Of a DNA stretch of 64,000 nt, positions 50,273-58,760 are shown piece by piece; positions within the stretch are counted from its first letter, which is position 1, and every line of letters begins with the position of its first letter. Made by a program: the position numbers and the translations under genes. The notes under the pieces are model-generated. The model was not told where the DNA came from, made no database searches, and worked only from the letters and a program-made list of their open reading frames with translations. This DNA is from Roseovarius nitratireducens (lineage in GTDB: Bacteria; Pseudomonadota; Alphaproteobacteria; Rhodobacterales; Rhodobacteraceae), in assembly GCF_002925845.1 (NCBI RefSeq), contig NZ_PDNI01000074.1, positions 62,001 to 126,000 on the forward strand, read 5' to 3'.

Positions 50273-52915
50273 TCAGGCCTGGGCGAGATCAGACTGAACC
50301 GGAAAACTCCGTCCCTTGAGCCGTTCCGTGGTGCCAATGATATCGTCCACCAGCAACAGCAGGAAATCGCCCGGCACGGCATCTGCCATGGCCCGGTCAA
50401 CGGCGTCTTTTTCCTTCATGATGACCTCGACCACGCACTCTGATCCGGCTTCGGCTGCGCCTTTCCGGATCAGCTCCGCCGTCTCGCCTTCAGCTCGCCC
50501 GCGCGCGTCGGATTCGTAGACATAGAGTACGTCGCACATCTTGGCGAGCTGCGCGCCCAGAGCGGAAAGGTCATCGTCACGGCGATTGCCGGGTGCGGTC
50601 GACACGCTGATCTTGCGCTGTTGCCCAAGCCCGTTCACGAGCGGCTCCAGCGCCACCAGCGCCGGCACGTTATGGCCGTAGTCAATCAGGCAATAGACGC
50701 CGTCGGCCTCGAAATAGTTGGTGCGCCCGGGCATCTGCGCAGGGGTCGGGTGGAAGGTCAGCAGCCCGGCGCGGATGTCGTTGATCTCGATGCCGTGTGC
50801 CAGCGCCACCGCGGCGGCCGCCATCGCGTTCTGCACGTTGAAGGGCGCATGGCCCTCAAAGGCGATTGGCACGTCGTTCACATCCACCACATCGACCTCA
50901 ACCTTGCCTCGCAGCAAGACGATGCGGCCGTTCTTGACCGTGACGACCATGCGCCGTTCGCTCAGGTGTTCCAGTAGCGCAGGGTTCTCCGGGTCCATCG
51001 TGAAATAGATGATCTCGCCGCGCGCCCAGTAGGTGCCATGCTCCATCACCAAAGGGTCATCGGCATTGAGCACGCAATAGCCGCCTTCTTTCTTGACGGC
51101 GTCAACCACCACGGTCTTGCAGCGTGCCAGCTCTTCCAGCGTGTGGATGTCGCGTTCGCCCAGATGATCCGACGCAATGTTGAGCAATACACCCACATCG
51201 CATTCGTCAAAGCCCAGACCGCGGCGCATGATTCCGCCGCGCGCAACCTCGAGCACCGCATGCTCGACCGTAGGCTCTCGCAGCACGGCTTGTGCAGCCG
51301 CCGGCCCGGAATAATCGCCACGCAGGATTACATGGTTGTCGATCTCGACTGTTCCGGTACAGCCCATGCCCACCGAATACCCCGACTGACGCAGGATATG
51401 CGTGGTCAGGCGGGTCGTCGTGGTCTTGCCGTTGGTGCCGGTGATCGCGGTGATCGGAATGCGGGCATTGTCAGTGGGATCGGGAAACAGCATGTCGACG
51501 ACATGCTCGCCCACCGGGCGCGGGGTGCCATGCGTCGGTGCCATGTGCATCCGGAAACCGGGGCCAGCATTGACTTCGACCACGCCCGCAGATTGCTGGT
51601 CGAGCGGCTTGGTCAACGTCTCGGCCAACAGGTCGATGCCGATCACGTCAAGTCCGACATGCCGCGCGATCCGCTCCATCGAAAACCTGATGTCGGGATG
51701 CACTTCGTCGGTCAGATCGGTGGCCGTCCCGCCGGTCGAGATATTGGCCGTCGATTTCAGAAATACCATCTCGCCCCCGGGCGGCACACTGTCGAGCGTG
51801 AGCCCAGCCTGCTCGAGCATGCGATGGGTCTGTTCGTCAACATGGATCTGGGTCAGCAGGTTCTCGTGGCCCACGCCGCGGCGGGGGTCCTCGTTGGCCT
51901 TGTCGATCAGCGCCCGGATCGTCGACTTGCCATCGCCCGTGACATGCGCCGGGCGGCGGCGCGCGGCGGCGACCAGCTTGCCGCCGATCACCAGCATGCG
52001 GTGATCCTCGCCCTTGATGTAGCTCTCGACGATCACGGCACCGGAATCATCGCGCACCCGCGCAAGGGCCGCTTCATATCCCGATTTCAGATCGTCCATA
52101 GTGGTGATGTCGGTGGTCACGCCGCGCCCGTGATTGCCGGCCAGCGGCTTGGTCACCACCGGCCAGCCGATCCATTCGGCGGCCTCCTTGACCTCGTCCC
52201 ACGAATAGCAGGTATAGCCCTGCGGCACCGCGATACCCGCATCGCCCAGTATCTGCTTTGTCCAGTCCTTGTCGTCGGCGATGGAGTGGCCGATGATCCC
52301 GGACTCGTCGGTCACCGTGGCCTGAAACCGGCGCTGTTTCACGCCGTGGCCCAACTGGATATAGCTGGTGCCCTCGGTCAGCTTGTACCACGGAATGTTG
52401 CGCGCCTTGGCGGCATTGACGATGGACCCGGTCGAGGGGCCGAGCGCATTGGCGTCGCGCACCTGTTTGAGATGTTCGATGATCGGGTCAAGATCGATAT
52501 GGCCGCCATCGTAGAGCTTGCGCACGATCTCGACCGCCGCCTCGCCTGCGGCGATGCCGGTCGTCTCGTCACGGTAGCGGTAGACGACGTTGTAGACGCC
52601 GCGCTCATAGCTGTCGACGCTCTTGCCGTAGCCCACCGAGAACCCGACCAGGTTCTGCAATTCGATCGCCAGATGCTCAACCATGTGCCCGGCAAAGGTG
52701 CCATTGCGCACCCGCTGCAGGAACCCGCCGGGCTCTCCGATCGAGCAGCGATGTTCGTAAATCGTGGGAAAGATCGCTTCGAGCTTTTCGGCGATGCCTG
52801 GAACCTTGTCGCTTGGGCGGTCTTCCAGGTCCTCGATATCCAGCCGCATGTAGATCACTTGGTAGCGGCTGTAATAGTTCGGCCCGCGCAGTGCGCGGTG
52901 CTCAAGTATACGCAT
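50273..52915 (-). CDS. cphA: Cyanophycin synthetase (CphA1 type)
   Basis: An 880-residue enzyme that builds cyanophycin (multi-L-arginyl-poly-L-aspartate) using ATP. Domain order is standard: N-terminal primer domain (to about 160, with EPGGFLQRVRNGTFAGHMVE), ATP-grasp domain (about 200-475, VVTKPLAGNHGRGV, VVEVNAGPGFRMHMAP) that adds Asp, and a Mur-ligase-like domain (from about 488, P-loop GTNGKTTT at 493-500, GGIMRRGLGF, MAAAAVALAHGIEI, GRTNYFEADG) that adds Arg. Full length matches CphA1. The ATG at 52915 has GGAG seven bases upstream and overlaps the cphB end by 14 bases. Confidence 0.96.
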   Translation of the reverse strand: MRILEHRALRGPNYYSRYQVIYMRLDIEDLEDRPSDKVPGIAEKLEAIFPTIYEHRCSIGEPGGFLQRVRNGTFAGHMVEHLAIELQNLVGFSVGYGKSVDSYERGVYNVVYRYRDETTGIAAGEAAVEIVRKLYDGGHIDLDPIIEHLKQVRDANALGPSTGSIVNAAKARNIPWYKLTEGTSYIQLGHGVKQRRFQATVTDESGIIGHSIADDKDWTKQILGDAGIAVPQGYTCYSWDEVKEAAEWIGWPVVTKPLAGNHGRGVTTDITTMDDLKSGYEAALARVRDDSGAVIVESYIKGEDHRMLVIGGKLVAAARRRPAHVTGDGKSTIRALIDKANEDPRRGVGHENLLTQIHVDEQTHRMLEQAGLTLDSVPPGGEMVFLKSTANISTGGTATDLTDEVHPDIRFSMERIARHVGLDVIGIDLLAETLTKPLDQQSAGVVEVNAGPGFRMHMAPTHGTPRPVGEHVVDMLFPDPTDNARIPITAITGTNGKTTTTRLTTHILRQSGYSVGMGCTGTVEIDNHVILRGDYSGPAAAQAVLREPTVEHAVLEVARGGIMRRGLGFDECDVGVLLNIASDHLGERDIHTLEELARCKTVVVDAVKKEGGYCVLNADDPLVMEHGTYWARGEIIYFTMDPENPALLEHLSERRMVVTVKNGRIVLLRGKVEVDVVDVNDVPIAFEGHAPFNVQNAMAAAAVALAHGIEINDIRAGLLTFHPTPAQMPGRTNYFEADGVYCLIDYGHNVPALVALEPLVNGLGQQRKISVSTAPGNRRDDDLSALGAQLAKMCDVLYVYESDARGRAEGETAELIRKGAAEAGSECVVEVIMKEKDAVDRAMADAVPGDFLLLLVDDIIGTTERLKGRSFPVQSDLAQA

Positions 52916-53762
52916 TCCTTTGCTCCAGGCTGCCAGCCCTGAGCTCTTTCGGCTCAAGGACCCGCCGGCCCGTCAAACTGTACCCGTTCCCGTCAACCAG
53001 CGCATGCATTATGACATTGTGGACGCTTACCGCCTCACCGTCAGAAAGATCGCTTACATTGGAACCGGTTATGGCCGAACTGTCAACGAGGACGACATGG
53101 CCAGGGCCAAAAGCGTATATCTTGTCGTCCTCGAAGAGCACTGCCGAATCTTCTCCGAGGCCAACACCAAGATACTCGGGATTCGTCGCACCAACCTCCA
53201 TAAGACGCGAAAATCGCCCGCGTTCAAGGAAATGTGTGTCGATGATCACGCCTTCGATCAGCCCAAAGCCAGCAGTCATCTTGACCGCACCCTTGCGCAG
53301 CGAATCGGTCGCATGGCCACCATAGACCATCGTGGTCGACTGGCACGCCGCGCCTGCGCTTGTCCCGGCTATGACTGCTCCCTCGTCATAGCGTTTGCGA
53401 ATATTCCTGAGCGCGTCCGACGCGCCAAGGATACTGGTCAGGCGCATTTGATCGCCGCCGGTGATAAAGATCACGTCACTGCGCGACAGCATGTCGAGAA
53501 AGGCCGGATCGACCGCATCTGCGCGCTCTCGGATCCGCACGTCCAGCACCTCGGCAGCGCCCAACCTCTCAAACACCTGACGGTAATCGGCGAACACGTC
53601 GTCGGGGATGCTGCTGGCCGTGGTGACGACCCCGACAACCGGCTCCCGGGTTTGGCTCAACGCCAGCACCTGCCTCAGGATCTCGGTTTCCGAGGTCTTA
53701 TCCTCAGCGCCACCGATCGCGACGAGCTTTCCTCTTGGTACAGGATGTATAGACATGTCCAT
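52902..53762 (-). CDS. cphB: Cyanophycinase
   Basis: A 286-residue serine peptidase of family S51 that cuts cyanophycin into beta-Asp-Arg dipeptides. The nucleophile is S135 in IAGTSAGAACQST; VAIGGAEDK and FITGGDQMRLTSIL are family motifs, and no signal peptide is present, so it is the intracellular type. The ATG at 53762 has GGAGG seven bases upstream and is preferred over an ATG two codons later. It heads the leftward operon, immediately upstream of cphA. Confidence 0.95.
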   Translation of the reverse strand: MDMSIHPVPRGKLVAIGGAEDKTSETEILRQVLALSQTREPVVGVVTTASSIPDDVFADYRQVFERLGAAEVLDVRIRERADAVDPAFLDMLSRSDVIFITGGDQMRLTSILGASDALRNIRKRYDEGAVIAGTSAGAACQSTTMVYGGHATDSLRKGAVKMTAGFGLIEGVIIDTHFLERGRFSRLMEVGATNPEYLGVGLGEDSAVLFEDDKIYAFGPGHVVLVDSSAITGSNVSDLSDGEAVSVHNVIMHALVDGNGYSLTGRRVLEPKELRAGSLEQRNAYT

Positions 53763-53969
53763 AAACGGACCTCCAGTCAGCAGTAGGCAACATCTATATA
53801 TTGTGGAACTTGTCACTTCACAAACGAGATTGTCACCCCGATACTTGACGCCAATCTAGGTGCGTGTCGCAACGTAACAAGCTGGCCACACTTTTCAGCA
53901 GGCTGTCCACAGCATTCTTCCGGCCATAAGGTCCGCGACACCTGTCGATGAATCAAGGAGGGGTATCCC

Positions 53970-54896
53970 ATGACCAAAGGTTTCGTGCTCGCCATACACG
54001 GTGGTGCCGGTGTACTGCCTCATGCCGAGATGACGCCCGAACGCGAGGCTGCCTGCCACGCCGCCCTCGCGCGCGTCCTGGCTGCCGGAGAGGCGGTTTT
54101 GGCGCGCGACGGTACGGCCCTTGATGCGGTCACCGTTGCGGTCGAGACGCTTGAGAACGAACCGCTTTTCAATGCTGGGCGTGGGGCGGTGTTCACCCGA
54201 GAGGGAACGCACGAAATGGATGCCGCGATTATGGACGGGCGCGGGCGCAAGGCCGGGGCGGTCGCCGTCATTGCTGGGGTGCGCAATCCCGTGCGCCTTG
54301 CACGTGCTGTTATGGAGCGGACCGATCACGTATTGATGGTCGGTGATGGGGCGCTGGAGATCGCGCGGGACGCAGGGCTTCCCTTCGAGGACGATGCCTA
54401 TTTCTTCACGCAGGAACGCTGGGACAGTTTGCAAAGCACACTGCAGATGGAAGCTGATGGCACGCTCGACGATGACCCCGCACGGCGTCACGGAACGGTG
54501 GGGGCCGTCGCGCTTGACCGTGCTGGCAATCTCGCCGCAGCGACATCAACAGGCGGGATGACGGCCAAGCGTAGGGGCCGTGTCGGCGACAGCCCGATCA
54601 TCGGTGCCGGGACCTTCGCCGACGAGGCCACCTGCGCGGTTTCGGCCACCGGCGATGGCGAGGCCTATATCCGCCTGTCGGTCGCGCATGAAATCGACGC
54701 GCGCATGAGGCTGGCCGGACAACCGATGGCCGAAGCGGCACGCCAGGTCATCTTGGACGACCTGACCGCCATCGGCGGCTCGGGCGGATTGATTTGTGTC
54801 GACCGTGACGGGGCACTCGCCATGCCGTTCAACTGCGACGGGATGTATCGGGGTTGCGTGATAGAAGGCGGCGAGCCGGTAACGGCTATTTATTGA
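53970..54896 (+). CDS. iaaA: Isoaspartyl peptidase/L-asparaginase (Ntn hydrolase)
   Basis: A 308-residue type-2 asparaginase/isoaspartyl peptidase that is processed autocatalytically before T176 (ARRHGTVGAVALD). Other marks: AIHGGAGVL at the N-terminus, FNAGRGAVFTREGTHEMDAAIMDG, STGGMTAKRRGRVGDSPIIGAGTFAD and CSATGDGE-like SATGDGEAYIR. It should split the beta-Asp-Arg dipeptides released by CphB into Asp and Arg, closing the cyanophycin cycle. It is divergent from cphB across a 207-base gap; AAGGAGGGG is a good RBS. Confidence 0.93.
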   Translation: MTKGFVLAIHGGAGVLPHAEMTPEREAACHAALARVLAAGEAVLARDGTALDAVTVAVETLENEPLFNAGRGAVFTREGTHEMDAAIMDGRGRKAGAVAVIAGVRNPVRLARAVMERTDHVLMVGDGALEIARDAGLPFEDDAYFFTQERWDSLQSTLQMEADGTLDDDPARRHGTVGAVALDRAGNLAAATSTGGMTAKRRGRVGDSPIIGAGTFADEATCAVSATGDGEAYIRLSVAHEIDARMRLAGQPMAEAARQVILDDLTAIGGSGGLICVDRDGALAMPFNCDGMYRGCVIEGGEPVTAIY

Positions 54897-55096
54897 AAGT
54901 GGGTCCGAAAAGGCACCCCCCAGGACACCAAACTCATAAGTTTGCATCCAGATACGCGTCGCGACGCGTTTGACGAGGGTCAGGCGTTATCTGCCAATAC
55001 CGTTATTCAGTAGTTGGTATCTATTCCCGTAAAGTAATCCATTCCAAGACCAGGACTCGAAAGACACAATTTTCGCCACGGCGCGAAATCTTACGA
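54897..55096. other. Non-coding gap after iaaA
   Basis: About 200 bases of lower-GC DNA without a credible gene or clear terminator. Together with the remnant at 55097-55513 and the leader of the cytochrome gene it makes an 816-base stretch without an intact gene. Confidence 0.4.
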
Positions 55097-55513
55097 TCAG
55101 AACATGAAAACCCGCTGCACACGGCATCGAGCAACTCTGTGTAAGAATGGAAAATCCGAACCGTCCATTAGGTGTTCAGTCCCCGCATTCCCGATCACGT
55201 TTTTTCGGACCCGAAGGACGCGTTCGCATTGCGCCTGCATGTGCGATGTTGGAAGTTTCTCCGAGTTCTCGAAACCAGTTCCCAGCCACCCACCCTCCTC
55301 AGCGAGACGCTTTATCCAACGCCAGACCGTTGCCCTGCTGACACCGAGCTCCCAAACGGCATCGTTGATACCACTTTCCAGACTGGCAGTGCCATTCAGA
55401 TATGCCTGAACAAGCGGACGCAGCACGCTCAAGCCAACGTGGCCTTGACTCGGGTCGACCGACTTGAGTCCCTCAGACACATCTATGCGCAACGAATCAG
55501 CCAGGCGGGGCAC
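55097..55513 (-). pseudogene. Remnant of a helix-turn-helix (transposase-type) protein
   Basis: An open frame of 138 codons whose middle part resembles the N-terminal HTH of Mu/TnsB-type transposases: LRPLVQAYLNGTASLESGINDAVWELGVSRATVWRWIKRLAEEGG in pieces typical of those domains. The part after GGW does not look like any catalytic DDE domain and probably represents rearranged sequence; there is no RBS or full-length protein. I treat it as a broken fragment and a trace of past mobile-element activity. Confidence 0.45.
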
Positions 55514-55530
55514 GCTTTGAGCGCTCCGCC

Positions 55531-55544
55531 TTGATTGAGATCAA
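55531..55544 (+). promoter_or_regulatory. Perfect FNR/Anr-type box upstream of the cytochrome module
   Basis: TTGAT-TGAG-ATCAA matches the FNR consensus TTGAT-N4-ATCAA without mismatch. It is centred about 175 bases before the cytochrome ATG at 55713. It predicts activation of the two cytochrome genes at low oxygen by an FNR/FnrL-type regulator, with a leader of roughly 130 bases. Confidence 0.65.
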
Positions 55545-55712
55545 TGTGCGGACGCAACGGAAACCGTAGCGTCCACTGAGGTTCAACCATTGCTTGCGGG
55601 CGCTTTAGCCGATCATAGCCGGTTCTCTCGATGTCGATCGACGTGTTTGGAGGGCGCCCCGTTTCCGGGGGCTCTTTGAGATCGAAGCCCAACAACGAGA
55701 GGAGGGTCTGCC

Positions 55713-57044
55713 ATGAAGTTACCACTTGCACCTATGATCGGGCTTGCCACGGGGGTTCTTGCAGCGCTCTCGCTTCCATCGAATGTCCGGGCGGAATCGG
55801 CGGTGGACTGGTCGGCGATCCCGACAACCACCCTTACGTTGTTTTATCCCGGGCAGAGCGGTTATGACTGGCTGCGCAGTTCCGACCACAAGCGGGCCTA
55901 TTCAAAGGTGATCGAGGGCGATTCCTGCGTCTCCTGCCACGAGGGCGAGGAGAAGGATATCGGCCAGCTGATCGTCACGGGCGAGCGGCTTGAGCCCGAT
56001 CCGATCGAGGGCAAGAACCCCACTGTCGACCTTGCCATGCAGGTCGCCTACGACGATGAAAACACCCACTTCCGGTTCCAGTGGAAGACCCAGATGGACC
56101 GCCCGGGCCAAATGCACAACTACATCCGCTACAACGGCGAGGCGTGGGAGTTCTACGGCAGCCACCGGGCGTCCTCGAAGGTGCGCAGCGGCGAGCAGCC
56201 ACCGCTCTACGAGGACCGGCTGGCGATCATGGTCGATGACGGCTCGGTGCCGAATTTCGCCGCGCAGGGCTGCTGGCTTTCTTGCCACAACGGCATGCGC
56301 GACATGCCCGAGGAGGCGAGCAAGGACGATATCGCTTCAAACCCCATTCTGGGAAGTGAGGGCCTGAACAAGAGCGACATCCGCAAGTACCTGCCGCCCT
56401 CGCGCACCGATGAGGAGACGAGTTGGGACGCGACGAAGCTCGCCGACGAGATCGCCGCGCTCAAGGCCGAGGGCAAGTTCGTCGACCTCATGCAGTGGCG
56501 GGCGGCGCGCAGCGCGCCGGTGGGCATGGCGGACGACGGCTATGTGCTTGAATATCGTCTGTTCGACGCCGGCAAGAACCCGTTCAGCTGGAACGTCGAT
56601 CGCAAGACCATGACGCCGAAATTCATGTTCGATGCCGAGAAAGTCGGCGTGAAGGCGATCACCGTCGATGACATCGGCGATCCGTCGAAGCCTTATGTGC
56701 TTATCCACGAGGAGAACGTCGTCGCCTACGATCCCGACGCGGGCTGGAAGGCGGGTGACGTGCTTCCCGGTCGTTTGGTGAGCCGTGCCGGCGCCGAGGG
56801 CTCGGCCGCTGACAACGACCAGGTGACGAGCAAGTGGGAAGACGGTGTCTGGACGGTTGAGTGGACGCGCAAGCGGGACACCGGCCACCCGGAGGACGAC
56901 AAGATCATCGAAGACGGCAAGGCCTACAACTTTGGCTTCGCGGTTCACGACGACAATGTCACCACTCGCTTCCACTACGTTGGATTCCCGGTCTCAATAG
57001 GCTTCGGGGCCGAGGGTGATATCCAGGCAACGCCGCTTCAGTAA
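55713..57044 (+). CDS. Dihaem c-type cytochrome with ethylbenzene-dehydrogenase-like haem domain
   Basis: A 443-residue exported protein (Sec signal MKLPLAPMIGLATGVLAALSLPSNVRA). Two haem-attachment sites: C72-C75-H76 (SCVSCHEGE) and an unusual C187-W-L-S-C191-H192, i.e. CX3CH. Between and after them is an EB_dh-type haem-binding beta domain (VDLAMQVAYDDENTHFRFQW, LAIMVDDGSVPNFAAQ, KAYNFGFAVHDDN near the end), related to the gamma subunit of ethylbenzene dehydrogenase and to nitrate/DMSO reductase partners. It is likely a periplasmic electron carrier fed by the NapC-type protein encoded 94 bases downstream. The terminal reaction is unknown; no molybdoenzyme is nearby. Confidence 0.8.
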   Translation: MKLPLAPMIGLATGVLAALSLPSNVRAESAVDWSAIPTTTLTLFYPGQSGYDWLRSSDHKRAYSKVIEGDSCVSCHEGEEKDIGQLIVTGERLEPDPIEGKNPTVDLAMQVAYDDENTHFRFQWKTQMDRPGQMHNYIRYNGEAWEFYGSHRASSKVRSGEQPPLYEDRLAIMVDDGSVPNFAAQGCWLSCHNGMRDMPEEASKDDIASNPILGSEGLNKSDIRKYLPPSRTDEETSWDATKLADEIAALKAEGKFVDLMQWRAARSAPVGMADDGYVLEYRLFDAGKNPFSWNVDRKTMTPKFMFDAEKVGVKAITVDDIGDPSKPYVLIHEENVVAYDPDAGWKAGDVLPGRLVSRAGAEGSAADNDQVTSKWEDGVWTVEWTRKRDTGHPEDDKIIEDGKAYNFGFAVHDDNVTTRFHYVGFPVSIGFGAEGDIQATPLQ

Positions 57045-57138
57045 GCGGCTTGCCCCACGCATTTCGGGCTGGCGTCGCATCGGCACATGATACGACGCCA
57101 GCCCGATCCCGGACAACTGCACAGGGAGGGGAGACGAG

Positions 57139-57708
57139 ATGCGGCTCTGGAAATGGACAGGTGGGCTGACAGGCATCGCCGTGCTGGTCGGCATAGGTGT
57201 CGGGGTTGTCGTTGGCGCGCCAGTCGCCGATGGCGTCGACCGGTACTTCTCGTCGAACAAGTTCTGCGCACAGACCTGCCATGTAATGGAGGCGACAGTG
57301 GCAGTCGAACTGGCAGAATCCGCCCACGGGACCACCATCTCCGGTGTCGTTCCGCAGTGCAAGGACTGCCATGTGTCCGAGGATCTGATCGGTGCCTATA
57401 TCGATCACATCAAGGGGACGCGGGAGCTTTATGCCAATCTCATCCTGGGCATCGACACGGTAGAGGAGTTCGAGGAGGTTCGCTTTGATGCCGCGAACCG
57501 GGTGCGCATGCATCTTGTCAACAATGACAGCGAGAACTGCCGCTCCTGCCATGTGATGGAGAAGATCAAGCCCGAGCGCGTGCGCGGCCAGCGCCAACAT
57601 GCCGAGGCACAGGAAAAGAACATCACCTGCATCGTGTGCCATTACGATCTGGTGCACAAGGAAACGGCGCTGTCCGAGGAGTTCGACGCCATCGTCAGTT
57701 CCTATTGA
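57139..57708 (+). CDS. NapC/NirT-family tetrahaem quinol dehydrogenase
   Basis: A 189-residue membrane-anchored cytochrome: one N-terminal helix (LTGIAVLVGIGVGVVVGAPVA) and a periplasmic domain with four haem sites: C43-A-Q-T-C47-H48-V-M50 (CX3CH, followed by the Met typical of haem 1), C74-C77-H78, C134-C137-H138 (followed by VM) and C164-C167-H168. NapC/NrfH relatives oxidise menaquinol or ubiquinol and pass electrons to periplasmic reductases. The first site has three residues between the cysteines instead of two. Operon with the preceding cytochrome; AGGGAGGGGAG is a strong RBS. Confidence 0.88.
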   Translation: MRLWKWTGGLTGIAVLVGIGVGVVVGAPVADGVDRYFSSNKFCAQTCHVMEATVAVELAESAHGTTISGVVPQCKDCHVSEDLIGAYIDHIKGTRELYANLILGIDTVEEFEEVRFDAANRVRMHLVNNDSENCRSCHVMEKIKPERVRGQRQHAEAQEKNITCIVCHYDLVHKETALSEEFDAIVSSY

Positions 57709-58099
57709 TGAGGCGGGCCAAGATCGGGGCAGGCCTACACCGCCGATGATCCACCTCGCGGGCTGGCGTGGCGAGTGGCCTGCTGGACGAGGAGAAACTG
57801 ATCCGGCCTGTGAAAATGCCACCTGATGTCCGACCGAAATCTCGACCTTCCGCGGCACGCGGCGCAGCAATCACCCGGCAACCCAGGCGCTTCTCGACTG
57901 GCTGTGAGACGATTTCTCAGGGCCACGGTGAGAGGTGACCGGCTTGTCGTGCTTGGCTACTGGCCCCTGAAAGGCAGAATTCGCGCTCGCCGTGAATGTT
58001 CGCTTCCACGGGCCACACCGCAGCATCTCATGGATGATGGAGGGGCAGGTCAGAGATCGTCTCGACGGCGGCGCGTGGCAAGTAGGGATAGCTGGCCAT
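57709..58099. other. Region with no intact gene
   Basis: About 390 bases after the NapC-type gene. Open frames here lack start signals and family resemblance. The stretch next to the ABC remnant, read leftward, gives [18 protein letters not shown] and then a stop soon after, which looks like the tail of a lost protein that I cannot name. Confidence 0.4.
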
Positions 58100-58469
58100 G
58101 TCCAGCTTGGGCGGGCATCGGGTTGGGCGTGACATCGGTGACCAGCTGCACGTTTTCACGCGCCGTCAGGCTGGCCACAAGGTTGTAGAACTGAAAAACG
58201 AACCCGCATGATCTCGCCGATAGAGGGTCAAATCCCGGTCCTTGAGCGAGGACAGCTCCAAGTCGCGAAACCAGACCTTGCCCGAGGTCGCATGATCAAG
58301 CCCGCCGAGGATATTGAGCAGCGTGGACTTGCCGCTGCCGGACGGCCCGAGCAGCACCGCCAGCTCGCCGGAGTAAAGCTCGAGGTTGACGCCATCGAGC
58401 GCCCGGATCTGCAATTCGCCGGTGTCGTAAACCTTTGTCAGGTCTTGCGTTCGGAATACTGCGCCCATG
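58100..58469 (-). pseudogene. ABC transporter ATPase remnant (LolD/MacB type), frameshifted and truncated
   Basis: From ATG 58467-58469 the frame reads as a normal ABC ATPase N-terminus: FRTQDLTKVYDTGELQIRALDGV, Walker [21 protein letters not shown], then [12 protein letters not shown]. At about 58205 one base shifts the frame; in the next frame the family sequence continues ([21 protein letters not shown], the Q-loop region) and ends after DVTPNP. The signature motif, Walker B and the H-loop are gone, and no permease gene is present. Clearly a decayed gene. Confidence 0.8.
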
Positions 58470-58643
58470 ATGCTCGCTTTCTCGGACAGGCAGCGCGCCG
58501 CGCACACGCGTGAGCATGGGCGAAGGCCAAAGAGATTATAGGGCCAGTCAAGCCGCGCTGCGCGGTGGAAATGCTGTCGCAAGAGGGCCGTGTCCATCAT
58601 GCGGATGTTTGCCTCAACAAGCGCGCAAAGAGGATACTTGATT

Positions 58644-58679
58644 CTCCATAAATCTCACATTAATGTCAGATTTGTGGAA
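58644..58679. promoter_or_regulatory. 36-base imperfect palindrome upstream of ompW
   Basis: A dyad centred at 58661.5 with core TCTCACAT-TA-ATGTCAGA (58653-58670) and flanks CTCCATAAA/TTTGTGGAA; only three of 18 pairs mismatch. A possible promoter (TTGATT, 17 bases, TAATGT) overlaps it. The core recurs upstream of the panB-like gene at 62891-62908, so it is probably an operator. Confidence 0.65.
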
Positions 58680-58760
58680 GGGGAAACTGCAATTTCCAGT
58701 GGGGATCGCATATAAAATCTCTCTTCCAAAATACAAATTTCCAATTGGGAGGAGATAGCG

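Noticed and set aside
57265-57285. CX3CH in the NapC-type protein as a sequencing indel
   Set aside because: The frame is open and typical of the family on both sides, and an indel of exactly three bases would be needed; the same spacing occurs in the partner protein.
57826-58188. 120-codon frame after the NapC-type gene
   Set aside because: Arginine-rich, partly antisense to the ABC remnant, and without start signals.
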